DNA from: SIG622 sp045604705
GTDB lineage: Bacteria; Bacillota; Clostridia; Oscillospirales; CAG-382
Assembly (NCBI GenBank): GCA_045604705.1
Contig: JAZUOO010000003.1
Span: forward strand, 1-53,015
Length of the DNA stretch: 53,015 bases
Direction: 5' to 3'
Shown: one piece after another, positions 8,291 through 16,932 of the stretch
Position numbering within the stretch: position 1 is the first letter of the stretch
Layout of the letters: every line of letters begins with the position of its first letter
Notes under the pieces: model-generated
Told to the model about the DNA's origin: nothing
The model's database searches: none
What the model saw: only the letters and a program-made list of their open reading frames with translations
Program-made: the position numbers and the translations under genes

Positions 8291-8518
8291 ATGCTTATAG
8301 GTCGTGTTGATAAATTCCTGGAATTAGTAATAAATAGAGATCATAAGACGGTTACTGTATTCTGATACCGAGGTTTGAAATTTGCAATATTTGAATATAT
8401 ACTTTGAGTTGAATTTGACAAGTTTGATCTTCACAGTGGAAATTGTTCTGTAAATATATTTGAATCAAGTAGCGGAAGATGGATTATTATTCTTTTCAAT
8501 TACACGGAAGAGATTTAA
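8291..8518 (+). pseudogene. Decayed reading frame with two in-frame TGA codons
   Basis: Reading from the ATG at 8291 to the TAA at 8516-8518 gives 75 codons that look protein-like (for example VDKFLELVINRDHKTVTVF and VNIFESSSGRWIIILFNYTEEI) but are broken by TGA at codons 25 and 39. Both could be TGG (Trp) decayed to TGA. No ribosome binding site is obvious and the family is not recognised. The rest of 8160-8530 shows nothing else. Could be chance; low confidence. Confidence 0.25.
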
Positions 8519-8530
8519 TTTAATATGCAT

Positions 8531-8574
8531 AAATCAAGTGAGGACTTTACCAGAATAAAATCCTCACTTGATTT
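8531..8574. terminator. Terminator after the MATE gene, probably bidirectional
   Basis: A 14-bp perfect inverted repeat (8531-8544 and 8561-8574, AAATCAAGTGAGGA / TCCTCACTTGATTT) enclosing 16 bases. On the plus strand it is followed by TATATTTGTG, on the minus strand by an AT-rich stretch. It overlaps the first base of the MATE stop codon. Confidence 0.75.
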
Positions 8575-10034
8575 TATATTTGTGTTACGCGGACAACACT
8601 TATTTCGTCAATTAATCGAGCTTTACGTTTATTCTTTCTAAACTCAAATATAAGAGTAATTAAATGTATTGTAGAAGTTACTATCCAGGCAACAGGCCAT
8701 GCGAACATGAGAATTTGCAATGGTGTCAGGTGAAAACCTAGCACATCTATTCCGGAGGAATACTTAAAATGTTCAAATACAGTAAATATCCATAATATCC
8801 TGCCGCCGCAGACGCCTACAACTGAAGCAAGCATCGGGATTAATGACTGACCCATTCCGCGAAGTCCGCCAACAAGAACTTCCATTATTCCGCAAAGGAA
8901 ATACGGCCAAATTACTATCGTGTTCCGCTGGAATGCAATATTTAACAATTCCGCCCTATTTCCCGAATCAGTAGAAAGATATAACCCGATAAGAAATTCA
9001 TTAAAAATCATGACAATCGTCCCGATTAATAAACCGGTTATAACAACCAGAACTATTGAGCGTGAAATAAGCTTTCTGATTCTTGTGAAATTTCTTCTTC
9101 CGTAATTCTGACTGACAAACGACAATACTGTCTGATAAAAGCTGTTCATTCCAGTGTAAACAAATCCTTCTATACTTGAAGCGGCAGAGGATGCAGCAAC
9201 TGTTACAGTACCGAAGAAATTAATTGATGATTGTACTATCATGTTAGAAATTGAAAACATACTGCTCTGAATTCCTGCAGGGATGCCGATTTGTATAATC
9301 TGAATGAACTCAGTCTTATGTAATTTGATTTCAGTTGGAAAGAGCCGTATTTCGCGGTTGTGATGAACCAAGGTAACAAAAACCAGGACAGCAGAAAGCA
9401 CCTGCGACACAACTGTCGCAATGGCAACTCCGGCAACATCAAGTCGGAATACAATTACAAGAAACAAATTCAGAATAACATTCAGAATCCCCGATGCAGT
9501 AAGAAAGTAAAGCGGTCTCTTAGTGTCACCCACAGCTCTGAGGATTGCACTTCCAAAGTTATAGAACATCATGAAGGGTGCACCAAGGAAATATATTCTT
9601 AAATACAGCGAGGACAGTTCAATTACTTCGGTCGGCGTTTCCATAAGTCCAAGCAACGGTTTTGCAAACATCAATCCGATTATCATCACCAAAAAACCTG
9701 AAAGTATACCGAGAAAAATCGATGTGTGAACTGCTCTTCTTACTCCTTGCTTGTCACCGGCACCGATTCGTCTTGCAACCACTGCGTTTCCACCTACAGA
9801 CATACCTATAAAAATATTGACTATAAGATTCACAAGTGAAGATGTAGCTCCTACTGCAGCAAGTGACCTTTCTCCGTTACTTCCGAATTGACCGACAATT
9901 GCCATATCCGCCGCATTAAACAACAACTGCAGATAGCCAGAAAGAATAAGCGGAATCGCATATGCAATAAGTCTTGGTAATATTGGACCCGAACACATAT
10001 CTATTTCGCGTTTAGCTCTAAACAAAGTAGCCAC
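8574..10034 (-). CDS. MATE-family multidrug/cation antiporter
   Basis: 486 aa, twelve predicted membrane helices. Family role: export of toxic compounds or metabolites coupled to Na+ or H+. The N-terminal REIDMCSGPILPRLIAYAIP block, FNAADMAIVGQFG and the later VGGNAVVARRIGAGDK segment are typical of the clostridial NorM/DinF-like group. The start is uncertain: GTG at 10034 overlaps its own GAGG site, while TTG three codons later would have GAGGTGG at good spacing. The oxidoreductase gene ends 20 bases upstream, so the two are likely one transcript. The substrate is not predictable. Confidence 0.9.
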   Translation of the reverse strand: MATLFRAKREIDMCSGPILPRLIAYAIPLILSGYLQLLFNAADMAIVGQFGSNGERSLAAVGATSSLVNLIVNIFIGMSVGGNAVVARRIGAGDKQGVRRAVHTSIFLGILSGFLVMIIGLMFAKPLLGLMETPTEVIELSSLYLRIYFLGAPFMMFYNFGSAILRAVGDTKRPLYFLTASGILNVILNLFLVIVFRLDVAGVAIATVVSQVLSAVLVFVTLVHHNREIRLFPTEIKLHKTEFIQIIQIGIPAGIQSSMFSISNMIVQSSINFFGTVTVAASSAASSIEGFVYTGMNSFYQTVLSFVSQNYGRRNFTRIRKLISRSIVLVVITGLLIGTIVMIFNEFLIGLYLSTDSGNRAELLNIAFQRNTIVIWPYFLCGIMEVLVGGLRGMGQSLIPMLASVVGVCGGRILWIFTVFEHFKYSSGIDVLGFHLTPLQILMFAWPVAWIVTSTIHLITLIFEFRKNKRKARLIDEISVVRVTQI

Positions 10035-10054
10035 CTCAAATTAACTTACATATA

Positions 10055-11206
10055 TCATATTGTTTCCCAATTTCCGCTGACAGAGGATCTGTACGCTGCA
10101 TCCATTATGCGGTTGACTCTTATTCCGTCCGAAAAATCAGGATGAGTACGATTGCCGTTGTATACGGATTCACAAAGGCAATACATATTGTGAACGTGTC
10201 CCCTCACCTTATTTATCGGAGATTTAATGCTCGGAAATACTCCTCCGGGTTCGTCATATCTCTGTGTACACTCAATTTTTGTAAAGCCCGAATAACCGCC
10301 ATAGGGAGATTTCTGAACTGTATTATCGTAAAACTCGAGAAAGTTGGGCTGCATAAGATTAAATTTCAAAGCACCTTTTTCTCCGAAAATCTCAAAGTAT
10401 ACATCGTCGTTGGTTCCGACAGTTACCTTACTTACCTCTAATGTTCCGCAGGCACCGCATTTAAGCTTTATCATCGCATAGAAAGCCTCGTCAGCGTTGG
10501 TTGCCCATCCACTGCCGTCAATCCCTTTACGCGTGGGATATGCAATCTGGGAAAGCCCACATATGCTTTCAAATTCATTTTCGCCCGCACCCATAATAAA
10601 TCCGAGGAGATCAATAACATGAGAGCCGAGATCGAACAGAACACCTCCACCACATATTGATTTATCCTGTTTCCAATCGGCGTTTTTGGTTTTATCTGTC
10701 GCAGAGGAATGTCTGTAGGATGCTCTGAAAGAGAGTATTCTCCCGAGCCTTCCTTCTGCCGCTATTTGCTGTGCCCTCATGGTCGCAGGAAGATGTCTGT
10801 TGTTAAAGACCGTTCTGTGAACAAGATGAGGATATTGTTCAATTAATTCTTCAAGTTTATCGCATTCTTCGGAATTCACAACAAGCGGCTTTTCACACAT
10901 TACATGCTTCCCGTGCTCAAATGCAAGCTTTATTTGATCATAGTGATATATGTTTGGGGTACAAATATCCACAATATCGATTTCGTCATTTTCAAGTATC
11001 TTCAGATAATCATTTTCCGCATATAAATAGCCGTAATCTTCTTTCATCTTAATTGCCTTTTCAATACTTCTTGAAGAAATAGTATGACATACAGGCAAAA
11101 AAGGCAGATCTTTGTAATAAAATGGAATATTCTTTATTGCGTAAGAGTGCGTTCTTCCCATTGAGCCTGCCCCAATAACAGCGATATTAATTTTCTTTTT
11201 TTCCAT
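10055..11206 (-). CDS. Gfo/Idh/MocA family NAD(P)-dependent oxidoreductase
   Basis: 383 aa from the ATG at 11206, which has ACGGAG 5 bases upstream; a TTG five codons earlier would lie before that site. Rossmann signature AVIGAGSMGRTHS at about residues 8-20. CEKPLVVNSEECD (about 95-107) carries the EKP lysine characteristic of the family, and GGGVLFDLGSHVIDLLGFIMG (about 185-205) carries the second-domain active-site Asp/His pair. Members oxidise or reduce sugars, inositols or derivatives. The partner MATE gene follows at once. Specificity unknown. Confidence 0.88.
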   Translation of the reverse strand: MEKKKINIAVIGAGSMGRTHSYAIKNIPFYYKDLPFLPVCHTISSRSIEKAIKMKEDYGYLYAENDYLKILENDEIDIVDICTPNIYHYDQIKLAFEHGKHVMCEKPLVVNSEECDKLEELIEQYPHLVHRTVFNNRHLPATMRAQQIAAEGRLGRILSFRASYRHSSATDKTKNADWKQDKSICGGGVLFDLGSHVIDLLGFIMGAGENEFESICGLSQIAYPTRKGIDGSGWATNADEAFYAMIKLKCGACGTLEVSKVTVGTNDDVYFEIFGEKGALKFNLMQPNFLEFYDNTVQKSPYGGYSGFTKIECTQRYDEPGGVFPSIKSPINKVRGHVHNMYCLCESVYNGNRTHPDFSDGIRVNRIMDAAYRSSVSGNWETI

Positions 11207-11299
11207 AATAACTCCGTACAAAAAAGTATTTCATGAATCATTATATCACAACAATAACATAATAACAAGTATTTTATTTTAAAAATAAATGTCATAATT

Positions 11300-11539
11300 C
11301 TACTTTTTGATCTTGGTAAGATATGTAATTAATGTAATAAAAATAATAGTAATCAAAAGTGATGCCAATATGTATTCAAGATAGATTAATCCATCTGAAA
11401 TAACCGTATAATTATGTAAATTGCTTGGAGGCATCGCTAAAAACATCGTCATGGAAACGACATAACACAGTATTAAGGAGAATGCGAAAAGTGTAAAGAT
11501 CCGTACTGCACCATAATAATTAAGGTATTTTTTTAACAT
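11300..11539 (-). CDS. Small membrane protein of unknown function
   Basis: 79 aa with two hydrophobic segments (about residues 13-35 and 51-73) and a basic C-terminus (TKIKK). GTGAGGAATT precedes the ATG by about 5 bases, which supports translation. It stands alone between the Gfo/Idh gene and the divergent nrdR. No family recognised. Confidence 0.6.
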   Translation of the reverse strand: MLKKYLNYYGAVRIFTLFAFSLILCYVVSMTMFLAMPPSNLHNYTVISDGLIYLEYILASLLITIIFITLITYLTKIKK

Positions 11540-11574
11540 TTTAATTCCTCACTTTAAATATTTATTTATTTCTA

Positions 11575-11603
11575 TTTACTTTTTGATTGAAAGAGTATAT
11601 AAT
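11575..11603 (+). promoter_or_regulatory. Promoter of nrdR
   Basis: -35 TTTACT (11575-11580), 17-bp spacer, -10 TATAAT (11598-11603), 36 bases before the nrdR ATG. Confidence 0.65.
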
Positions 11604-11639
11604 TACAAAAAACAAATCATTTAGAAAGGATATACCAAC

Positions 11640-12098
11640 ATGAAATGTCCGGCATGCGGTAATATTGACAGTAAAGTTCTTGATTCAAGACCTAACAGTG
11701 ATTTTTCAACCATAAGAAGAAGACGCGAATGCACAAAATGCCAAAAGCGTTTTACAACATTTGAAACCATCGAAAATATTACCTTTTCTGTAATTAAGAA
11801 AAATAAAACACGAGAATTGTTTGATAAGAGAAAGCTTCTTGACGGAATGATCAAAGCCTGTGAAAAAAGGCCTGTACCAATAACAGAAATAGAGAAAGCA
11901 GCAACAGACATAGAACAAACACTTCAAAGTTCCATGAGAGTTGAAATCCCCTCTGCAGAAATCGGTGAATTGGTCATGTCAAAGCTTAAAGCTCTTGATG
12001 ATGTTGCCTATGTCAGATATGCTTCCGTTTATAAGCAGTTTAAAGATATTAATACATTCATGGAAGAGCTTAAACAACTACTCGGCGAAGAAAAATAA
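11640..12098 (+). CDS. nrdR: Transcriptional repressor NrdR
   Basis: 152 aa. Represses ribonucleotide reductase operons in response to ATP/dATP. The N-terminal zinc ribbon (C3, C6, C31, C34), the basic patch STIRRRRECTKC, then the ATP-cone (about residues 47-137) including the FDKRKLLDGMIKACEKRPV block are all present. GAAAGGATAT lies about 7 bases upstream of the ATG. No nrd genes are in the window, so its targets are elsewhere. Confidence 0.97.
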   Translation: MKCPACGNIDSKVLDSRPNSDFSTIRRRRECTKCQKRFTTFETIENITFSVIKKNKTRELFDKRKLLDGMIKACEKRPVPITEIEKAATDIEQTLQSSMRVEIPSAEIGELVMSKLKALDDVAYVRYASVYKQFKDINTFMEELKQLLGEEK

Positions 12099-12102
12099 AA
12101 TT

Positions 12103-12133
12103 ATCCCGGAATGGTGTTGTGTCATTCCGGGAT
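12103..12133. terminator. Convergent terminator between nrdR and the M23-like gene
   Basis: An 11-bp perfect stem, ATCCCGGAATG (12103-12113) with CATTCCGGGAT (12123-12133), and a 9-base loop. T-rich sequence is modest on both sides (GTCTTATT on the plus strand, AATTTTATTTTT on the minus strand). It fits shared termination of two convergent genes. Confidence 0.7.
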
Positions 12134-12154
12134 GTCTTATTGCTGAATTAAAAA

Positions 12155-13804
12155 TTAACCGAAGTAGATTCCGTAATCAAGCTGAGTTTTTGGATTAATG
12201 AAACATCCACCAACACTGTTGGCATACAAAATAGTATTGGTAAAAGGAGTAAATCCGGATGTACCAACGGTACCTATAGTGCTACCTTTTGTTACTTTAT
12301 CCCCTTGCGTACAGCCTACACCGCCAAGATTGAAATAATAGGAAAGCACTCCTAAACCATGATCAATAATTACAGTTTGACCGGAATACTTTGTTTCCCC
12401 TGCGAATAAGATAACACCGTCATTTGCAGCTCTGACAGAGGCTCCCGCAGTACTGCTTATGTACATCCCCTCGGATATTTTAACATTTGCGGGTATATTC
12501 AATGTGTCGCCAAAAGAACAAACAACAGTACCGTTTTCAACAGGCATTATGAACTTATCCTTCCACAACCGTTCTGCAGAATAGCTATGTTTGAACTGTT
12601 CAAGCAAGTTATTATATTCGGTTATATTAACAGAAGTTGCAAGCTCGGCAATATTGGGAGTTACAAGAAGATTGTCATAAGTTTTGAATGTTTTTGCCCT
12701 GACAGTAAAATCAACAGTTGAGGTGCCGGAAAACTCTGTCAGCTTTATTTTATATCTTCCCGGTTCAATATTAGGCTTGATCGGAACATATATATATCTG
12801 CTGCCGTTATGCAAAAATGATTCTGTTACGCCGATCATAATTTCAGATTCGGCTTTAATAATCTCGTTTGTTGCAATTCCTTCTGATACCTTGATAACGG
12901 TAAATTCACCTGCCGCGAGAGACTTATCAGCCAGAACAAATGTTGATGGAACATCATAAAGTAAATTAAAGTTATATTTAACCTCACCGTAATACACAGA
13001 TTTTTCGGATTCATGCCACTTTGCATCAACCGATACACTGAGCAAAGTATCAGATGTGAAGCTCAGATATGTGGAAAGTGCCCCCGGTTCTCCTGTATAT
13101 ACCGTTTCAGTTCCGTTTGTAACGACTATATTTACTGTTTCAGGAGCTACGTCGGAGTTAAAAGAAATCTCAAAGCTCGTATTTTTCGGAACGGTAACAG
13201 TCTGTATCTCGGTTGAAGCCTCGGAATCAACCTTTGTCATGATCTCGCCATCAAGACGAGTATAATTCCAATTATAGACATCTGCAGAAACATTTTGATT
13301 GTAAATTTCTGTACCTTTGCTGTAAGAAAGCTTTAAATCGACCACGCCGGCATACTTGTTCGCAGCAGTAAATTCGTCACGCATCAAAAGACTCTTTGCA
13401 TCCTCTGAAGAAATACTGTATATTTTCTCGTCTATATCTTTATAAACGCAGTTTCCGATTTTTTCAGATGACATAATAAATGTATATGCATCATCCGATT
13501 GTGTACCTATGAGAGTTACCTTAAATGTGGTGGAACTGTCATCCATTAGATAATCTGTGATAACAGAACCGTTGTTTATAACATTGAAATACTCTTCAAG
13601 AACATCCTTGCTGTCATATTCATTGATCAGTGTACCATCCTCTGTCTGTATTCTGACCTTTACAAATCTATTTTCATTACCATTATTACTCTTCAAGGTA
13701 CTTCCGGAAGACAGAGTATTTCCCGAAGTAATACCAATAACGATAGCTATAATCAGCGGAACGCAAAGAACCACACAGCATATTATTCTTCCAATCTTTT
13801 GCAT
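12155..13804 (-). CDS. Membrane-anchored protein with degenerate M23 (LytM) domain
   Basis: 549 aa. One N-terminal membrane helix (about residues 5-25), a long extracytoplasmic beta-rich middle, and a C-terminal M23-like domain (about residues 420-549) recognisable by VRAANDGVILFAGETKYSGQTVIIDHGLGVLSYY and KGSTIGTVGTSG. The zinc ligands are missing: HxGxD is SEGMY, the HxH motif is ILY, and the active-site HLS is NLG. Only the structural IIDHG remains. This resembles non-catalytic LytM proteins such as B. subtilis SpoIIQ, which act as scaffolds or activators. A role in sporulation or envelope assembly is an inference. GGGGGTG precedes the ATG by 6 bases. Confidence 0.75.
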   Translation of the reverse strand: MQKIGRIICCVVLCVPLIIAIVIGITSGNTLSSGSTLKSNNGNENRFVKVRIQTEDGTLINEYDSKDVLEEYFNVINNGSVITDYLMDDSSTTFKVTLIGTQSDDAYTFIMSSEKIGNCVYKDIDEKIYSISSEDAKSLLMRDEFTAANKYAGVVDLKLSYSKGTEIYNQNVSADVYNWNYTRLDGEIMTKVDSEASTEIQTVTVPKNTSFEISFNSDVAPETVNIVVTNGTETVYTGEPGALSTYLSFTSDTLLSVSVDAKWHESEKSVYYGEVKYNFNLLYDVPSTFVLADKSLAAGEFTVIKVSEGIATNEIIKAESEIMIGVTESFLHNGSRYIYVPIKPNIEPGRYKIKLTEFSGTSTVDFTVRAKTFKTYDNLLVTPNIAELATSVNITEYNNLLEQFKHSYSAERLWKDKFIMPVENGTVVCSFGDTLNIPANVKISEGMYISSTAGASVRAANDGVILFAGETKYSGQTVIIDHGLGVLSYYFNLGGVGCTQGDKVTKGSTIGTVGTSGFTPFTNTILYANSVGGCFINPKTQLDYGIYFG

Positions 13805-13929
13805 ACAAACACCCCCATCAAATTCAAATTAATCATACTTCAATTTATTATACACCGAAACTCTGAAAAGGTCAAGGGTTTTAAGCAAATATACAAAAAA
13901 ATTTTAATATAAATCACATTAATTTCATC

Positions 13930-13958
13930 TTGACAAAGATTATTTTATATTGTATCAT
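13930..13958 (+). promoter_or_regulatory. Promoter of ribF-dac
   Basis: -35 TTGACA (13930-13935), 17-bp spacer, -10 TATCAT (13953-13958), giving a transcript start about 25 bases before the ribF ATG. Confidence 0.75.
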
Positions 13959-13990
13959 ATTGGTGTATTAATTTTGTAAGGACACAACAA

Positions 13991-14938
13991 ATGATTACAA
14001 TACTTGATTCCACAAAAATACAAAGCAATAAAACCTGTATCGCATTAGGCAATTTTGATGGTGTTCACAGCGGACATCGAAGCATAATTTCAGCGGCTGT
14101 AAATCGTGCAAAATATTATAATAAGCTTTCCTGTGTTTATACATTTCAAGACCACACTTCCGAACTACTCGGTATTGAGAAAAAGCTTCTTACAGATACT
14201 GAAGAAAAAAACAGAATATTCGATACCTTAGGGTGCGACATCGCATATCTTGACGATTTTGAATCTGTCAGACATATGTCCCCCCATGAATTCTGCAAAA
14301 ACGTGTTAAAAGAACGTTTGAATGCTGAATTTGTATTTTGCGGCGAAAATTACAGATTTGGTTACCTTGGAAAAGGTGACACATCTGTTTTGAACCATGA
14401 GCTTTTTGCTTTGGGAATAAATCTCGAGGTCATCCCTTTCGTATACACTTTGGAGAATAAAATAGTTTCATCGACAATCATCCGCAATCTAATTTCTAAT
14501 GGCAATGTTAAGGAAGCACATAAACTTATGACAATTCCTTACAGAATCAGCGGCGTTGTCATGCACGGCAAACAACTCGGAAGAAAGCTCGGTTTCCCTA
14601 CTTTAAATATCACCATCCCCTATTATAAGGTAATTCCGAAATTCGGTGTATATGTTTCCGCTTGTCTTTTGGATGGTATTTGGTATAAAGGCATCTCTAA
14701 CATTGGAATAAGACCTACCACAGACTTCAATACAAATGCCAAGGATATTGTTAACTGCGAAACTTTTTTGTTCGATTACTCGGGCGATGCGTATAATAAA
14801 AGAATAACAGTACTATTTTTTGATATGCTGCGTCCGGAAATGAAATTTGATTCTGTTGACAAACTAAAAAAACAGATCAAAACAGATACTTTAGAGGCTA
14901 AATCGCTTTTTAATGTGATAAAACCGGAGTTTAAATAA
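13991..14938 (+). CDS. ribF: Bifunctional riboflavin kinase / FAD synthetase
   Basis: 315 aa. Converts riboflavin to FMN and FMN to FAD. The N-terminal nucleotidyltransferase half has GNFDGVHSGHRS (about residues 19-30), the FAD-synthetase HxGH-type motif. The flavokinase half starts at about 185, with GKQLGRKLGFPTLNI and NIGIRPTTDF. TAAGGAC lies 7 bases upstream. The stop codon overlaps the start of the next gene (TAATG), so translation of the carboxypeptidase is coupled. Confidence 0.96.
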   Translation: MITILDSTKIQSNKTCIALGNFDGVHSGHRSIISAAVNRAKYYNKLSCVYTFQDHTSELLGIEKKLLTDTEEKNRIFDTLGCDIAYLDDFESVRHMSPHEFCKNVLKERLNAEFVFCGENYRFGYLGKGDTSVLNHELFALGINLEVIPFVYTLENKIVSSTIIRNLISNGNVKEAHKLMTIPYRISGVVMHGKQLGRKLGFPTLNITIPYYKVIPKFGVYVSACLLDGIWYKGISNIGIRPTTDFNTNAKDIVNCETFLFDYSGDAYNKRITVLFFDMLRPEMKFDSVDKLKKQIKTDTLEAKSLFNVIKPEFK

Positions 14939-16287
14939 TGATTTTTAAAAAACTTGTATGTATTACTTTTTTCTCTTTCTTGTTATCAATAATGATTGTA
15001 ACGCCAGCTCTTGCGCAGAACGTTTCCCCAAAATACATCAACGGAAAAACTTTATGTGACTACAGCGGTCTTGTAATGCCGGACTCAACAGCGAGCAGCA
15101 TCTCCGTCTATAATTCAGAGAGCGGCTTTGTGATATATGAAAAAAATCCTCAAAAGAAAATAGCCCCTGCATCCACAGTTAAGATTATGACTGCAGTGAT
15201 TGCATATGAAAATATTCCCGACAAATCCATTCCAATTACCATAACCAGGAGCGTTGTAAATGAGAGTACGGGATTGAAGCTTGGTCTTAAAGTTGGAGAT
15301 ATTTATACTGCAGAGGATCTGATAAGAGCTGTACTTATCTGCGGTTCCAACGATGCAGCAAACCAGCTTGCAGATTATGTTTCCAACGGAGATAAGTTAA
15401 AATTCATAAAAATGATGAATGACAAAGCAGTAGAGCTTGGATGTACATCTACAAAGTTCACAAATGTCACAGGACTTCATGATTCGGATATGTTTACCAC
15501 TTCGTCGGATCTGTTAAGAATTACACTTTATGCCTATCAACTCGGAGAGCTTGCAGAATGGGCATCCTCCTCTTCATATTCCTTCACTCCTTTAGATAAT
15601 CCCGACAATTATAAACTGAGATATAACAGGAACAACTTTATATCAAGAAGTTCTACATCAAAGTATTATTATAAAAATGCCTTTGGATTAAATTCCGGAT
15701 ATACTCCCGAGGCCGGAAATTGTCTTATCACTTCTGCAGTTAAAAACGGACTGACATACGTATGTGTCATAATGAATTCACCTTACAATGAGGACGATGA
15801 TACAAATTATGCTTATCTCGATGCAAAGAGTATTCTTGACTTCTGCTTTTCGAATTTTGTCATAAAGAATGTTGTTGATACCGAATCGGTAATTTCCGAA
15901 GTTCCGTTAAAGCTTTCTGCAAGCAAAGATCATGTTTCACTTTTCCCCGAAGAATCGGTATATCACATACTTCCGACAACGATCAGTGAAGAAGATTTAT
16001 CCTATGAGAAAGTAATTTATAGCGAAGAATATTATGCTCCCGTAAGTAAGGGGGATAAATTCGGTGATCTTATTATTAAATACAAAAATGATTACATCTT
16101 AGGAAAGACAAAATTAGTCAGTAATGATAATTTTGAAAGAAGTCCCGTTCTTTTTATGATTGAGAATATTAAGAGCTTTATTACAAGTACTTTCTTTATA
16201 GTAACATCGATAACATCAATAACATTGTTTATAATTTACACTATAGTTGCTATAAAAATCAGAAATAAACGTTATTGGTTTAAATAA
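14938..16287 (+). CDS. D-alanyl-D-alanine carboxypeptidase (DacF/PBP5-like), altered third motif
   Basis: 449 aa. Signal peptide with cleavage after ALA near residue 26, peptidase S11 domain (about 45-300), C-terminal extension, and a final membrane helix (about 415-440). Trims the terminal D-Ala of peptidoglycan pentapeptides. Nucleophile motif STVK lies in PASTVKIMTA (about 78-87) and SND in CGSNDAANQLA (about 139). The third motif, normally KTG(Y/W)T, reads NSGYT in FGLNSGYTPEAG (about 248), so the oxyanion-side lysine is replaced by Asn. Activity may be reduced or changed. Coupled to ribF by a one-base overlap. Confidence 0.88.
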   Translation: MIFKKLVCITFFSFLLSIMIVTPALAQNVSPKYINGKTLCDYSGLVMPDSTASSISVYNSESGFVIYEKNPQKKIAPASTVKIMTAVIAYENIPDKSIPITITRSVVNESTGLKLGLKVGDIYTAEDLIRAVLICGSNDAANQLADYVSNGDKLKFIKMMNDKAVELGCTSTKFTNVTGLHDSDMFTTSSDLLRITLYAYQLGELAEWASSSSYSFTPLDNPDNYKLRYNRNNFISRSSTSKYYYKNAFGLNSGYTPEAGNCLITSAVKNGLTYVCVIMNSPYNEDDDTNYAYLDAKSILDFCFSNFVIKNVVDTESVISEVPLKLSASKDHVSLFPEESVYHILPTTISEEDLSYEKVIYSEEYYAPVSKGDKFGDLIIKYKNDYILGKTKLVSNDNFERSPVLFMIENIKSFITSTFFIVTSITSITLFIIYTIVAIKIRNKRYWFK

Positions 16288-16302
16288 CTTCCAATAAAAA
16301 CA

Positions 16303-16338
16303 ATAACCAAGGTCACACAAATTATGGGCCTTGGTTAT
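16303..16338. terminator. Convergent terminator between dac and rsmD
   Basis: A 10-bp stem ATAACCAAGG (16303-16312) with CCTTGGTTAT (16329-16338). Followed by ATTTATAG on the plus strand and preceded by an A-rich tract that gives TTGTTTTTATT on the minus strand. Likely serves both convergent units. Confidence 0.8.
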
Positions 16339-16353
16339 ATTTATAGATTATTT

Positions 16354-16920
16354 TCAGACGTTTTCTTCTGCAGGGTTAAAGTCGAAAATATATGTCAATG
16401 TCCTGCTGTATTTATATTTTTTTCTGAGAGTAAGTCCATGAACATCGCCGTCAATTTCATCCTTATCAGTTTCACAGACAACAATGCATCCGTCAGCAAG
16501 AATATCGGTTCTCATGAGCTTTTTGAGTATTTCATCCTTCATGCTTTTGGAATATGGTGGATCCAGGAATATAACATCGAATTTCTCCCGACCATCGGCA
16601 GATTTAAGATATTCACTATAATCCATTCGAGAAATACGGCATGATTTTATAAGTCCGGTCTTTTTTGCATTCTTCTTAATAATCTCAATAGCTTCGGCAC
16701 TTTCATCTATCATTACGGCACTTTCTGCCCCCCTGCTCAAAGCTTCAAGAGCCAGTTGACCGCAACCTGAGAATAAGTCAAGTACTCTTTTACCTGTAAT
16801 TTCAAATTGTATTGCACTGAAAATCCCCTCTTTTGTTCTTTGGGTAGTGGGTCTTGTTATCTCTTCGCCTTCAAGCGTTTCAAGCTTTGCACCTCTGGCT
16901 ATTCCTGTTATTATTCTCAT
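16354..16920 (-). CDS. rsmD: 16S rRNA (guanine966-N2)-methyltransferase
   Basis: 188 aa. Methylates G966 of 16S rRNA with SAM. RPTTQRTKEGIFSAI (about residues 23-37) is the RsmD signature, VLDLFSGCGQLALEALSRGA (about 46-65) the SAM loop, and LDPPY (about 119) the catalytic N-methylase tetrapeptide. Lies 12 bases after uvrC, same strand, probably the same transcript. Confidence 0.95.
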   Translation of the reverse strand: MRIITGIARGAKLETLEGEEITRPTTQRTKEGIFSAIQFEITGKRVLDLFSGCGQLALEALSRGAESAVMIDESAEAIEIIKKNAKKTGLIKSCRISRMDYSEYLKSADGREKFDVIFLDPPYSKSMKDEILKKLMRTDILADGCIVVCETDKDEIDGDVHGLTLRKKYKYSRTLTYIFDFNPAEENV

Positions 16921-16932
16921 AACTATCTCCTG

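Noticed and set aside
8291..8518. Selenoprotein gene with two UGA selenocysteines
   Set aside because: No SECIS-like hairpin after the TGA codons, no recognised selenoprotein motif, no sel genes in the window.
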